Source: Hydractinia symbiolongicarpus
Lineage: Eukaryota > Cnidaria > Hydrozoa > Anthoathecata > Hydractiniidae
NCBI RefSeq assembly: GCF_029227915.1
Contig: NC_079876.1
Location: forward strand, 12,092,001 to 12,156,000
Length of the DNA stretch: 64,000 nt
Reading direction: 5' to 3'
Within the stretch, counting starts at the first letter, position 1, and every line of letters begins with the position of its first letter. Below, in pieces: positions 12,220 to 21,036 of this stretch. Below the pieces are notes generated by a model. It had not been told where the DNA came from. It was given only the letters and a program-made list of their open reading frames with translations, and did no database searches. The position numbers and the translations under genes were made by a program.

Positions 12220-13310
12220 ATGAGCATTTACAGCTATAACCACAAGGCAAAGTACAGCTCCAACAGAGTTGAATGGCCTCTCGGTATAACTAATCTAGAG
12301 CACCAAGACCTCTACGTGTCTACCGAATCGCACATCCTCGTGACCTTCCCCGAGTTCACGAAATATCCCATTAAAGTCCCCACCAATCTGTTGAACGACT
12401 CCGTGAGTGTAAATTGGGCGGGCCAAGCCCTTGGCTACTGGTACATCCAAGTGAATTTCGCATGCAATTGCGCTAGCACCGCCTTGGGTATCTCTAGCAA
12501 GCATCTAAAAGGCTCCATGCCTCTCATCAACAGCATCTTCAAATTCCATGTCTATTACCACATGAGACATATCCTAGCGAGAATAAAAGTACCATGCCAT
12601 ACGACGACGGCTTCTCGCAGTACGAGAATCCCTACTCCATATCGGGTTATGCTCAGATTTGCCGTAAATATGGTGCCGACTCCAATGCTATTTACAAGTT
12701 CAAAGCTCTCATGTCCTCTCTCACAGATGGTAGGTGGTGGCCTCAAGTTAATGGCGATTGGGCCAAGTTTATCATGCCTACAAGTCAAGGTCTCACATCG
12801 GCAGGCCTGACGAAGCTTAGCGAGAGCATTCGCGTCTACGTGATCTTGCTACTGGGCTCTCAAGCTGATGCCAAAGCATCCCTTATAGGCTTCAACGCTG
12901 ACAACTTCACAGCGAGACAGATACTCTTACAGAAATTCGAAGCCATGGTACAGCGCGGGGAGAACGTAGGCCACGACATCACCGAGTTTCAAAAGGTGCT
13001 CCAATATGCAAGAACGCCCGTGAATTTTGCCGTAATACACCACGTGTACATGCTGCCATCCGATATAAACCTACGTATCGGTAAAATTGTAGGGTATAAC
13101 AACAACATCTTGATCGGTATACGGCTCAACCTAAATAACAAGCCCCTTGCCACACAGCCTCGGGGTTTAAAACAAATCAGGTCACTACCTTGGCAAGAAA
13201 TATCGGAGGGAGGTTCAACATTACCCCGATCAGGTACCCATGATGACACCAAGGCCACATTGGTTACTGCAGGAGTAGGCCTCATCATAGCCTATCTCTG
13301 GTTGAGGTAA
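12220..13310 (+). pseudogene. Conserved virion-type protein with C-terminal membrane anchor, frameshifted
   Basis: Starts at MSIYSYNHKAKYSS (12220). It reads through WPLGITNLEHQDLYVST and LGYWYIQVNFACN to about 12590, then shifts frame and continues from PYDDGFSQYENPYS to 13310, about 360 codons in total. The end of the protein (ATLVTAGVGLIIAYLW) is a short hydrophobic helix, suggesting tail anchoring. I know this gene from cnidarian Polinton-like elements but not its function. It is transcribed divergently from the putative minor capsid gene, with only 19 bp between start codons, so both promoters must overlap coding sequence or be very compact. A terminator-like hairpin follows the stop. 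Confidence 0.55.
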
Positions 13311-13313
13311 AGG

Positions 13314-13340
13314 TCTAATATGTTTTGTCAACATACTAGA
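13314..13340. terminator. Hairpin between convergent viral genes (copy 2)
   Basis: Left arm TCTAATATGTT (13314-13324), loop TTGTC, right arm AACATACTAGA (13330-13340), with one A-C mismatch. It fills the gap between the stop at 13310 and the opposing stop at 13341. Arm sequence and order match the hairpin at 10832-10858 except for A/G swaps. Probable bidirectional transcription or RNA 3'-end signal (inferred). Confidence 0.65.
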
Positions 13341-13934
13341 TCATCTACGACTTCTTACCACCCTTCCCAGCCCTCCCGACATAAGCCACAACACAACTCC
13401 AAAGAAGAACGAGACTACGCTGCCAATGATTCCTGGTAGTGCGGCACCCACTTTACCTGCTAGATACTACAAGAATTCCCGAGTCTTTCCAGCTGTCTTT
13501 GTACAAAACCCTTCCCACTTGCTGCACCTCCTGCAGCAGCAGCTCCGCCTGATTCGCCTCCTGTAACGGCGAGAACGATGGTTGAAACAAGTAGACCGAC
13601 AGCCGAGACGATACTCGCTATAGTCAGGCCTTGTTCGCTGAAAAGGGTTTTAAGCTCCTCTCAGCAAAGACATATCCTCTCCAGCGATTTTCATCAACTC
13701 AGACCTGATCTCCTTCAGATTCTTAAAGATTTTAGAGGAAAGTGTCCATCTTTCCTCAATTTATCAATATCTTTCTCAAGATTGGATATATCATTATCCC
13801 TTTTTCACCCCAGCCTTCTGCTTCTTGAGCTCTTTCAAACTGCCCTCTTTTGTGGTTTTATATACAATAATCTCAGCCCACAGCTTTGTAATATTATTCT
13901 GCAGGTTTTCAATTTCTAGCTTTATTTTCTTCAT
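13341..13934 (-). pseudogene. Viral coiled-coil plus membrane-segment protein, several frameshifts
   Basis: Starts MKKIKLEIENLQNNITKLWA at 13934. It can be followed only by changing frame several times, through a charged coiled-coil region, a hydrophobic helix (LTIASIVSAVGLLVSTIVLAV region near 13590), an Ala/Gly-rich linker and a C-terminal helix (GIIGSVVSFFFGVVLWLM) before the stop at 13341. The architecture of coiled coil, membrane helix, Gly/Ala linker and membrane helix is one I associate with cnidarian Polinton-like elements; function unknown. Its ATG overlaps the stop of the upstream gene as ATGA, a compact same-strand pair. Confidence 0.5.
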
Positions 13935-14578
13935 ATCGAGGGCTCAACGCCTTCGATGCCTGCAAATGAGGCATTGACAAAACCCTCTACGTCATTTGCA
14001 AAATTCTGAATGCTATCTATGGTTTCCAATGTATTCATATCGAAGCTCTCACCCCCCTTATCAGCCTTATCCTGAACATCATTTAATACAAGTACATTAG
14101 CTTCAATCATAAGGTTGTGGGATCTTGTCTTACTACCCTTGTTTGGTGTAGTATAGTCGGTAAAACCCATGGTACTCATACGCTTCTGGCCTAAAATTTT
14201 CATGAGCTCTCCAATAGTTGGAAATTGACCATTTTTCGATGTGAGTTGCCTTTCAGGCAATTTTCCATTAGCACTCACAATCTCACGCATAAAAAGTTGT
14301 CCTGCTCTTTCAAAAACTAAATCATTATGATTGCCCCCGAGATCTGGCATAAGCCCGAGATTATCCCTAATTTTCGTGTATAAGGTATCAACCCTTGATT
14401 TAAGAAGTTCCATCGCAGCCGATCCCGTAGCTATGGTGTCCTGTTGGAGTCCTGACGTTGAGGCCCCCGGTGTTGCCGGAAGTTGTTGTGCTGATGGAAA
14501 TGCAGCATCGGCATCATCCCCGCTTCCCTTATCCTCCGCTGTGAAATCGTCTCCTTCGTATACTGGATTAATCGGCAT
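13931..14578 (-). CDS. Conserved viral protein of unknown function, apparently intact
   Basis: An uninterrupted 215-codon frame starting MPINPVYEGDDFTAEDKGSG at 14578. The N-terminal third is acidic, Ser/Thr/Pro-rich and probably disordered. A more ordered middle contains LMKILGQKRMSTMGFTDYTT, and the C-terminus is acidic. No catalytic motif is visible. The stop overlaps the next gene's start (ATGA), and the start lies 32 bp from the divergent major capsid gene, suggesting a virion-related role or shared promoter timing (inferred). It is one of the few element genes without a visible break. Confidence 0.6.
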   Translation of the reverse strand: MPINPVYEGDDFTAEDKGSGDDADAAFPSAQQLPATPGASTSGLQQDTIATGSAAMELLKSRVDTLYTKIRDNLGLMPDLGGNHNDLVFERAGQLFMREIVSANGKLPERQLTSKNGQFPTIGELMKILGQKRMSTMGFTDYTTPNKGSKTRSHNLMIEANVLVLNDVQDKADKGGESFDMNTLETIDSIQNFANDVEGFVNASFAGIEGVEPSI

Positions 14579-14610
14579 TTATTCAAACTCTCATAATGGT
14601 ACTAATAAAC

Positions 14611-15880
14611 ATGGACGCAACTGAGCTTGATCCATATGCAGAAACGAGGACTGTGCTCTCCATAAAGAGGAAGAGACAGCGTGTGAAAGTATCGCACACA
14701 TCCAGCACAAGCAACCAAAACGAGGACTTGTACGTGGACATTCCTAACATGGGCATGAATAATGGTATTTGGACCGGCTCCCTCAAGCTCCTCTTTGACC
14801 TTGAACTCACAGGGACCAACTCGAAGCGCACGATCGTTAAGAAAATTGGTAAGGCCCTGGTGCGAGACTTTCGCATCACGCTAAACAGCAAAAAGGTGCA
14901 GAAAATTAGCGACCACAGCACCCTGGTAGTGTATAGGGACCTTTGGTTGCCCAAATTTGAACGCGAAAACGACTTGAACCTTGAGGGTTTTGGCGAGTCG
15001 GATGGTGCAACAAGACAACTCCAAGTGAAATCTGCAGCAAAAACTGGAAACGATGAAAAGAAGGCCATCGCGAAGGCGTACGGCAACACCTTTTGCATGC
15101 CCCTGGGCAAAATCTTCGAGTTGACGAGAGATTTTCCATTCTATCAAGCGGACCTGCACGATAGACTACAGTTTGTGTTGCACTTTGTGCCATATAGCGC
15201 AGTCATCAAAGATGAAGGCACACCCTCGTCAAGCTCTACGACAGCTAAAACCTGCTGATGCAACTTACAAAATTAGCAATATTGCTCTCGAGTTTGACAA
15301 GGTATACCTAGGCCTGGCTAGCGCTATGGTGTCGAGGTATTCGAGGCTAGCGCTGCCGTATGAGCGTGTACTCCGAAGCAAAGTGGTGAAAATGCAAAAG
15401 GCGGAAACCAGCTACAACCTCCAGATTGATACACTAGCAAAGTCTTTAAAGGGCGTTATGCTAATATTTCAGGACCCTCCCAAAGTGAAGCCATAATCTG
15501 GCGTAGACGAGACGTTCTACAATCCTAAGATTGAGAGGATTGTGATCACTATGGAAGGTCAACCGAACGAACTATACAGTCACACCATGCTACCCAAGGA
15601 TCATTTCAAGCAAGTTGCGAGGCTGTTTGGAGGTGCGCACTCGACAGTGACAATAGGCCAGTTCTTCAACAAGAGATATGCACTCTTCATTGACTTTAGA
15701 GTATCCATCGATAACAAGCTGCACGGTTCGGGTAGACTCTTGCAAAGGCTTAGTGATGGTATAACACTTCACATGACGGAGGAGGCCGATGGAACCGGTG
15801 ATATTACATGTTATGTATACTTGCTCCAATACGTGCAGATGAATATTTTGGATGGTAGGCTGGAAAATGTAATGTACTAA
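14611..15880 (+). pseudogene. Major capsid protein (double jelly-roll type), frameshift and stop
   Basis: About 420 codons from ATG 14611 (MDATELDPYAETRTVLS; an earlier in-frame ATG lies at 14596). It has the order and motifs I associate with Polinton capsid proteins of cnidarians: DFRITLNSKKVQKI and a FELTRDFPFYQADLHDRL segment in the first half, ISNIALEFDKVYL in the middle, and YALFIDFRVSIDNKLHGSG near the end. Two breaks are visible, a frameshift near 15245 and an in-frame TAA at 15494-15496. The capsid is expected to self-assemble as the pseudo-hexameric shell unit. Assignment relies on remembered family patterns and on its neighbours (small anchor protein and integrase downstream). Confidence 0.75.
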
Positions 15881-15887
15881 AATAAAC

Positions 15888-16286
15888 ATGGCGACCTTTG
15901 CAATCATGGCAGGGAGAGCGTTGATTAACGCGCTCGCGTTCAGCGAAAGCAATTATCTGTTCAGTAAGCTGTCGGGCCACGGTGAGGAAGCGAGGAAGCG
16001 GTATGGTAAGGCTGTGGAACAGCTGAATGCTGCCCAAGCACAATGGATCTGGGACAGGCAAGCCTAAATCAATTGGTACAACAAGCAGCGTAAGCTCAAG
16101 CGTCAAGCGGGTGAGAGCTTGAAAGAGCTCGATGAAGGCATGCGAGAGTATTATATCGCGACAATCGAAAAGGCTCCAAAGCTCTCGGACTATTATGTAC
16201 CGTCCAAGCAACAGCAGGACGGCGAACTGACGTTCGTCGTAGGGTTGCTGGCTCTACTAGGTTTCGTCGCGTACAAGTTTGTCTAG
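15888..16286 (+). pseudogene. Small C-terminally anchored viral protein with in-frame stop
   Basis: 132 codons starting MATFAIMAGRALINALAFSE, 8 bp after the capsid stop. The frame is continuous except for one TAA at codon 60 (near 16065). An amphipathic Ala-rich N-terminus is followed by a charged helix (KQRKLKRQAGESLKELDEGM) and a final hydrophobic helix (LTFVVGLLALLGFVAYKF), so it is probably a tail-anchored virion or membrane protein. It lies between capsid and integrase on the same strand. I recognise it as recurring in these elements, without a known function. Confidence 0.6.
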
Positions 16287-16329
16287 CAGCTCAACAGGAG
16301 TTATATGTAAGAACATGTATAATAAAGAC

Positions 16330-17326
16330 ATGTCAAAAACGAACGTTGTTACGGATGAAGAAGCAGAAAGGCTTAGCAGTATCTACTGTACCCCGGAACA
16401 TCTCTGGACCTGGCGCAAAGCTATCCAACAGCTAGCTGACCAGAGTAGTCTATCCAAGAAGAGGGTTACTGATTGCGTGACTCGTCAACTTGCTTGACTC
16501 AGACATGCTCGAGGGCCTAAGGGCATCGACTACCCACATTTCAACATTACGAAGCCCAATGAGATGCATCAGTTTGATTTGCTCTACATGCCGCATGACA
16601 AACTCTATGGTAGCACCTACAAATACATTTTGACGGGTATTGATGTAGCTTCTCGCTACAAAGTAGCGAGACAATTGAAAACAAAGAAAGCCCGCGAAGT
16701 CGCTGATATAGTCGCTGATCCAGGACATTTACAAAGCCGGACCTTTAAGCTATCCGAAGAATTTCCAATGCAACAACGGTAGTGAGTTCAAGTCAGATGT
16801 GATAAAACTTTTAGAGAGCAAAGGGGTCGAATTAAAGCGAGCCCACTTTTACCACCCCACTTTTACGGCTTTTGTAGAGAGCTACAACAAATTGCTCGCG
16901 CAGAGATTATTCAAGCCCCAAGATGCTCAAGAGCTTGCCTCTTACGAAACTAGTACCACATGGGTCAAGCACTTGTACATTATCGTGAAAAGTCTCAATA
17001 ATACCAAGACTGCTATAATCGACATGAAACCTTCGAAGATCAAGCTGGATGAACTCCCGCTTACAAAAAGTGAGCAGCACCCGGAGGAAAAGCCTCTACC
17101 AGATGACGGCCTATACTTGTACTTGCTACAACCTGGAGAAGAGCATGGTGATACTAAAAGACGCACGACCGACGCTTGGTGGAGCAACTTGTGGTGGAGC
17201 AAGAGAACGTATAGACTGGACCATATCGTGACAGGTACGAGGCTGTTACACTATTTGGCGGATGTTGAGTTGATGCTAGTACCAGAGGGTGTTGAAGTAC
17301 CTCCGGCGCATGTAAAAGAATGGTAA
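16330..17326 (+). pseudogene. Polinton-type integrase (rve family), inactive
   Basis: Starts MSKTNVVTDEEAERLSSIY. The N-terminal helical region is followed by the RNase H-fold core: first catalytic Asp in HQFDLLYMPH (16576-16578), second catalytic block at QCNNGSEF, and Glu in AFVESYN (16877-16879). The second block normally reads C-D-N-G, but the Asp codon is AAC (Asn) at 16772-16774, which should abolish strand transfer. There is also an in-frame TGA at 16495-16497 and a frameshift near 16725. The C-terminal domain has DGLYLYLLQPGEEHGDTKRR and YRLDHIV, typical of the SH3-like tail in these integrases. It would have integrated the viral genome. A hairpin follows its stop. Confidence 0.85.
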
Positions 17327-17346
17327 ATTTGTTGTTTTTGTTGTAG

Positions 17347-17373
17347 TTAACGTGAACCTGTGGTTCACGTTAA
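17347..17373. terminator. Perfect 12-bp hairpin between convergent viral genes
   Basis: TTAACGTGAACC (17347-17358), loop TGT, GGTTCACGTTAA (17362-17373). It lies between the integrase stop (17326) and the opposing gene's stop (17377). The arm sequence differs from the two other convergent-junction hairpins of this element. Probable bidirectional 3'-end signal (inferred). Confidence 0.65.
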
Positions 17374-17376
17374 TAC

Positions 17377-17973
17377 CTACCCGAGCAACACTCCTATAAT
17401 CATCATCCTCATCATCGTCGGAGCCATCATCCTCATCGCGGAGTCGTCATTAAATGGATGAAGGCATGTATAATCATAAGGATAAAGGGTGTAGACTGGG
17501 TAGCCATAGACGATTCCCTTGATAACATTTGGCTCGCTATCAAGGTCAATGATGTCAACCAGTGCTCTGTCCTCTATGGGGAATTTCAGTATTTCGCTAA
17601 TTTTCTCCAAGTCTGTGAGATCCGAGAGTCTCATGTCCTTATCCCTGATGATCTTGCAGCAGAACATGCCCCACTTCTTTACCCTCGAATCAACAAAATG
17701 CAGGCCAAGGTCTTCAATATCATCCTCGAGATCCTCATCTATATATTCCGCCAGGATTGTTGCCCACGGTTTTTCAGCAGAAACTGCTCTATCTAGAAGG
17801 TCGTCATTATCTGGATATTCAAAACCTTCATAGTATGGCCCATTCCTAAATCTAAAGTTTTCCAGGCAAGTGGAACAATAACCGGTAGTTGATCTTGCCT
17901 TGATGCAGCATCTCAGCACGGCTACTTGAATATCGTAAAAGTTCCTAAGCAGGCTCTGTACATAGGCTTCCAT
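17377..17973 (-). CDS. Viral protein of unknown function with Cys-pair motif
   Basis: An open 198-codon frame starting MEAYVQSLLRNFYDIQVAVL. Near the N-terminus RCCIKARSTTGYCSTCLE gives two closely spaced Cys pairs that could bind one zinc ion. The middle is very acidic (EYIDEDLEDDIEDLG). The C-terminus is Met/Pro-rich and may be altered. No enzyme motif is seen and I do not recognise the family. It is first of a run of minus-strand genes between the integrase and the ATPase, and converges on the integrase across a hairpin. Confidence 0.5.
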   Translation of the reverse strand: MEAYVQSLLRNFYDIQVAVLRCCIKARSTTGYCSTCLENFRFRNGPYYEGFEYPDNDDLLDRAVSAEKPWATILAEYIDEDLEDDIEDLGLHFVDSRVKKWGMFCCKIIRDKDMRLSDLTDLEKISEILKFPIEDRALVDIIDLDSEPNVIKGIVYGYPVYTLYPYDYTCLHPFNDDSAMRMMAPTMMRMMIIGVLLG

Positions 17974-18073
17974 TTTTCCCTTGATATTTAACTACCTTTT
18001 AACGTACACCTGAAGTGGTCAAGCAGCATTATCATGCGTGTTTTTGTGAGTCCTGGACTAACAAAACTGTGAC

Positions 18074-18574
18074 TTAATCTTCTTGCGCTGGAGCACCCAG
18101 ATCGTAAAGATCATCTCGGGTAAGGTCAACAAACTTAAAGTGGCCATATCTCCTCTCCACATGACCTTCCTCCTCCAATTTGTATAAGGTGTACATACGG
18201 TTAGGATTGTCGATGACGACAATCTCTTCAGGGTTTGAGAATGCCTTCTTGAACCATTCCCTTCTGGTGGGAATATTACATCTTTTAACACTTGCACGGT
18301 AGTACGGGAAGTTATGGTACTCGTCATCCTCCTGCGCGGTATGTTTGCGATAAATTAAGGTGACGTGGTCCTGACTTGGGCCTTGCGAGTGTGGCACGAA
18401 ACCTCGAAGCGCTTCAAGTTCCCGGGACTGTTCCACAAGATCTTCTTTCAGGAACTCAATATCCTCGTTCATGTAGTCATTACATTCCTGTCGTTTTATC
18501 AGGTCATATTCAAGAGCCGCAATTTGATGTTTCTGCACTCTAATCTCCCTCTGTAGTTTCTCGATACAAGACAT
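18074..18574 (-). CDS. Coiled-coil viral protein, paralogue of its upstream neighbour at the N-terminus
   Basis: 166 codons starting MSCIEKLQREIRVQKHQIAA. The first 60 residues form a strong heptad-like coiled coil. The rest (EWFKKAFSNPEEIVVIDNPN, HFKFVDLTRDDLYDL) looks globular and is not recognised. The neighbouring gene at 18590-18802 starts MSCVEKLQKELGEE, so the two probably arose by tandem duplication, with different C-termini acquired or retained. Structural or adaptor roles are possible; no catalytic motif is visible. Confidence 0.5.
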   Translation of the reverse strand: MSCIEKLQREIRVQKHQIAALEYDLIKRQECNDYMNEDIEFLKEDLVEQSRELEALRGFVPHSQGPSQDHVTLIYRKHTAQEDDEYHNFPYYRASVKRCNIPTRREWFKKAFSNPEEIVVIDNPNRMYTLYKLEEEGHVERRYGHFKFVDLTRDDLYDLGAPAQED

Positions 18575-18589
18575 TTTTACTTGTGATAT

Positions 18590-18802
18590 TCAAAGTATCA
18601 CAAGCATGCGAAATGGTCCTAATATTTCATCATGTAGTAGGGCAAAAGCCAACAACGAGCCACAGGTGATTAGAGTGATCCGGTCGTCGCGTTTCTCCCT
18701 CATCTCATAGATATAGAGATCTACTTCCAAGTCCTCGATTGTTTGCTCCAATTCCCGGATCTCCTCCCCAAGCTCTTTCTGTAATTTTTCGACACAAGAC
18801 AT
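18590..18802 (-). CDS. Small coiled-coil plus membrane-helix viral protein
   Basis: Start chosen at MSCVEKLQKELGEEIRELEQ (18802), two bases after the ATPase stop, because it aligns with the start of the next gene. The frame is open further upstream, but that part overlaps the ATPase. About 70 codons: a coiled coil of some 35 residues, then DDRITLITCGSLLAFALLH, a probable membrane helix. Function unknown; possibly a membrane-tethered virion component (inferred). Confidence 0.45.
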   Translation of the reverse strand: MSCVEKLQKELGEEIRELEQTIEDLEVDLYIYEMREKRDDRITLITCGSLLAFALLHDEILGPFRMLVIL

Positions 18803-18804
18803 AT

Positions 18805-19271
18805 TTATTTGGTTGAGAATGGTTGCAAAATGCTCCAAATCCTGGGGGGCCCCAGTCTCACGTACAGGCAAGAGTGCTTGGACTTGCTCAGCCTTGCCGT
18901 AATCGCGTCCCGGTCGTTGATCATGTTGGTCTCCTCATCTACCAGCTTCAGGTCTGAACGCTCATGGGGATACCACATGAACAACTGCTTCTTTTGTCGG
19001 CGAAGGTTCTTGGGCAAGGCTGTATACGATTGCGTTAACAACCATAAGCTATGACGTTTATGCCTCCCACTGATAGCGAGCTCAAGCAGGGGTTGTCGAC
19101 GCTTATCCAGGCTCTCGTCAGCTATCATGTCGTCAACGATAAACAAGCTCTCTTCACCCACTAGAAGCCTCGATAACTGTTCTATCTAATCGAACAGCTG
19201 ATCCCCGGGATCTATAAGGAAGACGTAAGGGTCTTGTCATAGCGAGGATCTCTCCAAGGATCGAAATTCAT
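18805..19271 (-). pseudogene. Genome-packaging ATPase (FtsK/HerA, A32-like), truncated and broken
   Basis: The C-terminal ATPase half is clear: ESLFIVDDMIADESLDKRRQ carries the hydrophobic-plus-DD Walker B box, followed by ELAISGRHKRHSLWLLTQSY, the conserved R/H-rich segment with sensor-like TQ, and LPKNLRRQKKQLFMWYPHER. Family members pump viral DNA into capsids. Upstream in the same frame IDPGDQLFD is interrupted by TAG near 19187 and by another stop near 19223. A possible start MNFDPWRDPRYDKT at 19271 is in a different frame. No Walker A GxxGxGKT is present, so that part is deleted. The polymerase stub lies just beyond, as if a deletion joined the two genes. Confidence 0.8.
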
Positions 19272-19298
19272 TGGTTAATTTTTATGAATTTCGATCCT
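19257..19298. repeat. 15-bp perfect inverted repeat at the ATPase/polymerase junction
   Basis: AGGATCGAAATTCAT (19257-19271), 12-nt spacer, ATGAATTTCGATCCT (19284-19298). The left arm, read on the minus strand, encodes the putative ATPase start MNFDP. The right arm encodes the same residues on the plus strand, so a fragment of the gene start has been copied in inverse orientation, probably during the deletion that shortened the element. Confidence 0.8.
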
Positions 19299-19330
19299 CT
19301 GCAATTATATAAATACATGCGCAACATCAT

Positions 19331-19382
19331 TTTACTTTGCCCGATGATGGGAGAAGGATCTCCCGAAACGTCGCCTACTAAA
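19331..19382 (+). ncRNA. Hammerhead-ribozyme-like motif, core imperfect
   Basis: CCGATGA (19341-19347), then a 6-bp stem GGGAGA/TCTCCC with AGGA loop (19349-19364), then GAAACGTC (19365-19372). This matches the hammerhead order CUGAUGA, stem II, GAAA, short stem III, UH cleavage site, with one core change (U to C at the second position). The outer flanks TTTACTTTGC and GCCTACTAAA can pair partly as stem I. Penelope-like retroelements are known to carry such minimal hammerheads, so this may be a retroelement remnant inserted in the viral DNA. The changed core base probably prevents cleavage. Confidence 0.35.
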
Positions 19383-19419
19383 CTATCATGTTCAAGAAAT
19401 GATAAACTTTCCACAGTAA

Positions 19420-19508
19420 TATCCATATTCTTGACGAAGAAGCAACGACCCTCCAGCATACCGAGGTCGATCGTGTCTGGCCCCTTCTTGTACTGGTTTT
19501 GCCCATAA
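19420..19508 (-). pseudogene. Probable N-terminal stub of viral B-family DNA polymerase
   Basis: The minus-strand frame reads YKKGPDTIDLGMLEGRCFFV then KNMDI. I associate this phrase with the N-terminal, zinc-finger-bearing region of Polinton protein-primed polymerases in cnidarians. No zinc-finger cysteines, exonuclease or polymerase motifs follow; the downstream sequence becomes unrelated and runs into the hammerhead-like motif and the inverted repeat. If correct, at least 3 kb of polymerase gene has been deleted. The assignment is short and from memory. Confidence 0.35.
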
Positions 19509-21036
19509 ACTTTGATGTGTGTGTGGATGTGTCACATGCTATTGCACGCTTCTCATTGAAAGGCCTGCAATTGAAGTGTCGACATGAATTATAAAGTCTG
19601 GTCTGGATTTTATCAGCTTAGGGAAAAACATATACGCCCCAGTTATAATATAGATGTAAAAAATGATTATAACATAGTATATAAGTAAGCAATGCACAAA
19701 TCTTGGAAATAAAGTTTGAAATAAAATAGTCTATTCTTGCGGTCGGAATGTTCTCCTTCATTGCTCTTTAATGAGGTACAAGCAAAACGGCGTTAAAATG
19801 TCGCAAAATGGCAAAAATTAAGCAGTATCTAAAACATATTTCCTGAAATATGCAGTATTGTAGTTATAAAGGTTTCACCACAAAAACATTATGATTACGG
19901 CATTTGTACACCACTTCATAGTGGCTGCTTAACCTGAATACTGGCCCGTGATTGGTTCAACCAGTGTTATGACGCGAATCCGACCGCAAAAATGGCTTAT
20001 CACCTGCATTTTCTAGCCTGTCAATTTGCGATTGGGGTCTGGAAATATAAACACCATCATATCACGATGAAGCATGTCTAGCTAGCTAGCTATATACTAT
20101 ATGATGGGGTTAACTGTAGCTAGGGACAAGTGATTTTACAAAAGTCTGAAAAAATATTTTGTGAATGCTTAGGGAATTTACCAAGCAAGTTCGACAAAGT
20201 GCCCAAGCTTTCAGATAAAAAATCTGAAAGTTACCGAAATGGATAATTAAAACCCTTGTAAAACTAAAAAATGAAGGGCTACCTACGTCCAGTTGGCTAG
20301 CTATTAACACAACTAAAAACTTTGCTTTTCTGGTAGCTATAGCTATAGCTTGGTGACTAGACAAGGACATATGCAGATCAGCTAAAGAACACAACACCAG
20401 CCAGCTAATCGAAATACAATAATTCTTACGTTATACGAAGTATACTATAATATAAAGTACTCTGGAATTCCCACCAGAATAAAATAAAAACCCAACAAGC
20501 ACAGTCAAAGGAGATCTCTGTACAACCAGAATTCAAAATGCTTTTGGTCATAGACCGAAGCGTTGGCCAAGGAACGTAGAATACTAGCAGGTCGTGAAGT
20601 TCAGATAATCTGCAATCCGTATTCTTACTAGTTGTAAACGAAACAAAGCTTTTCTATTGGCTTTTCAGTCAATAACAAAAAAATCAACAAAAATAAAATA
20701 AAATAACAATGATAGGGTCCGCGCAAATATTATAGCTTAAAGCCAAAATATCACAACCCAGTGCGTCCAGCCTAGCTGCACTGTCTCTCCCTGTATCCCT
20801 CAAGGCAATTTTAAAGATTCCGCCTTGCGTAGCGGTCGGCGGAAATCAATAAATTTTATTGGCTATAAAAATTATCATAAAATTGAAGTTCAAAAATTTA
20901 TGAAGATTAATTCAACCTTGATGGGTGCAAATGAATCTGATGAAATAGGCATCTATGTAATGTGAGAATGCTTGAATTATATTTTATCAAAGGCCAATTA
21001 TTATGAAACATGTTCTCCTTTCTTCAACCTCGAACC
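19509..21036. other. Intergenic, no gene recognised
   Basis: AT-rich with many TAGCTAGC-type words (for example near 20075-20095 and 20330-20350). No domain-bearing frame, exon or RNA gene seen. Confidence 0.4.

Larger units (their letters stand above)
9850..19508. mobile_element. Decayed Polinton/Maverick-like endogenous virus
   Basis: About 9.7 kb of closely packed genes on both strands, less AT-rich than the surroundings. It contains a double-jelly-roll-type major capsid protein, a retroviral-type integrase, an FtsK/HerA-type packaging ATPase and a likely B-family polymerase stub, which together define Polintons/polintoviruses. Other genes are small conserved proteins I associate with cnidarian elements of this type. 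Intact Polintons are typically 15-20 kb with terminal inverted repeats. Here most of the polymerase is gone, no protease was found and no terminal repeats were identified, so both ends are probably lost. Several genes carry in-frame stops or frameshifts, so it cannot be an active virus. Confidence 0.85.

Noticed and set aside
14583-15193. Minus-strand frames opposite the major capsid gene
   Set aside because: Shadows of the capsid gene; no domain pattern.
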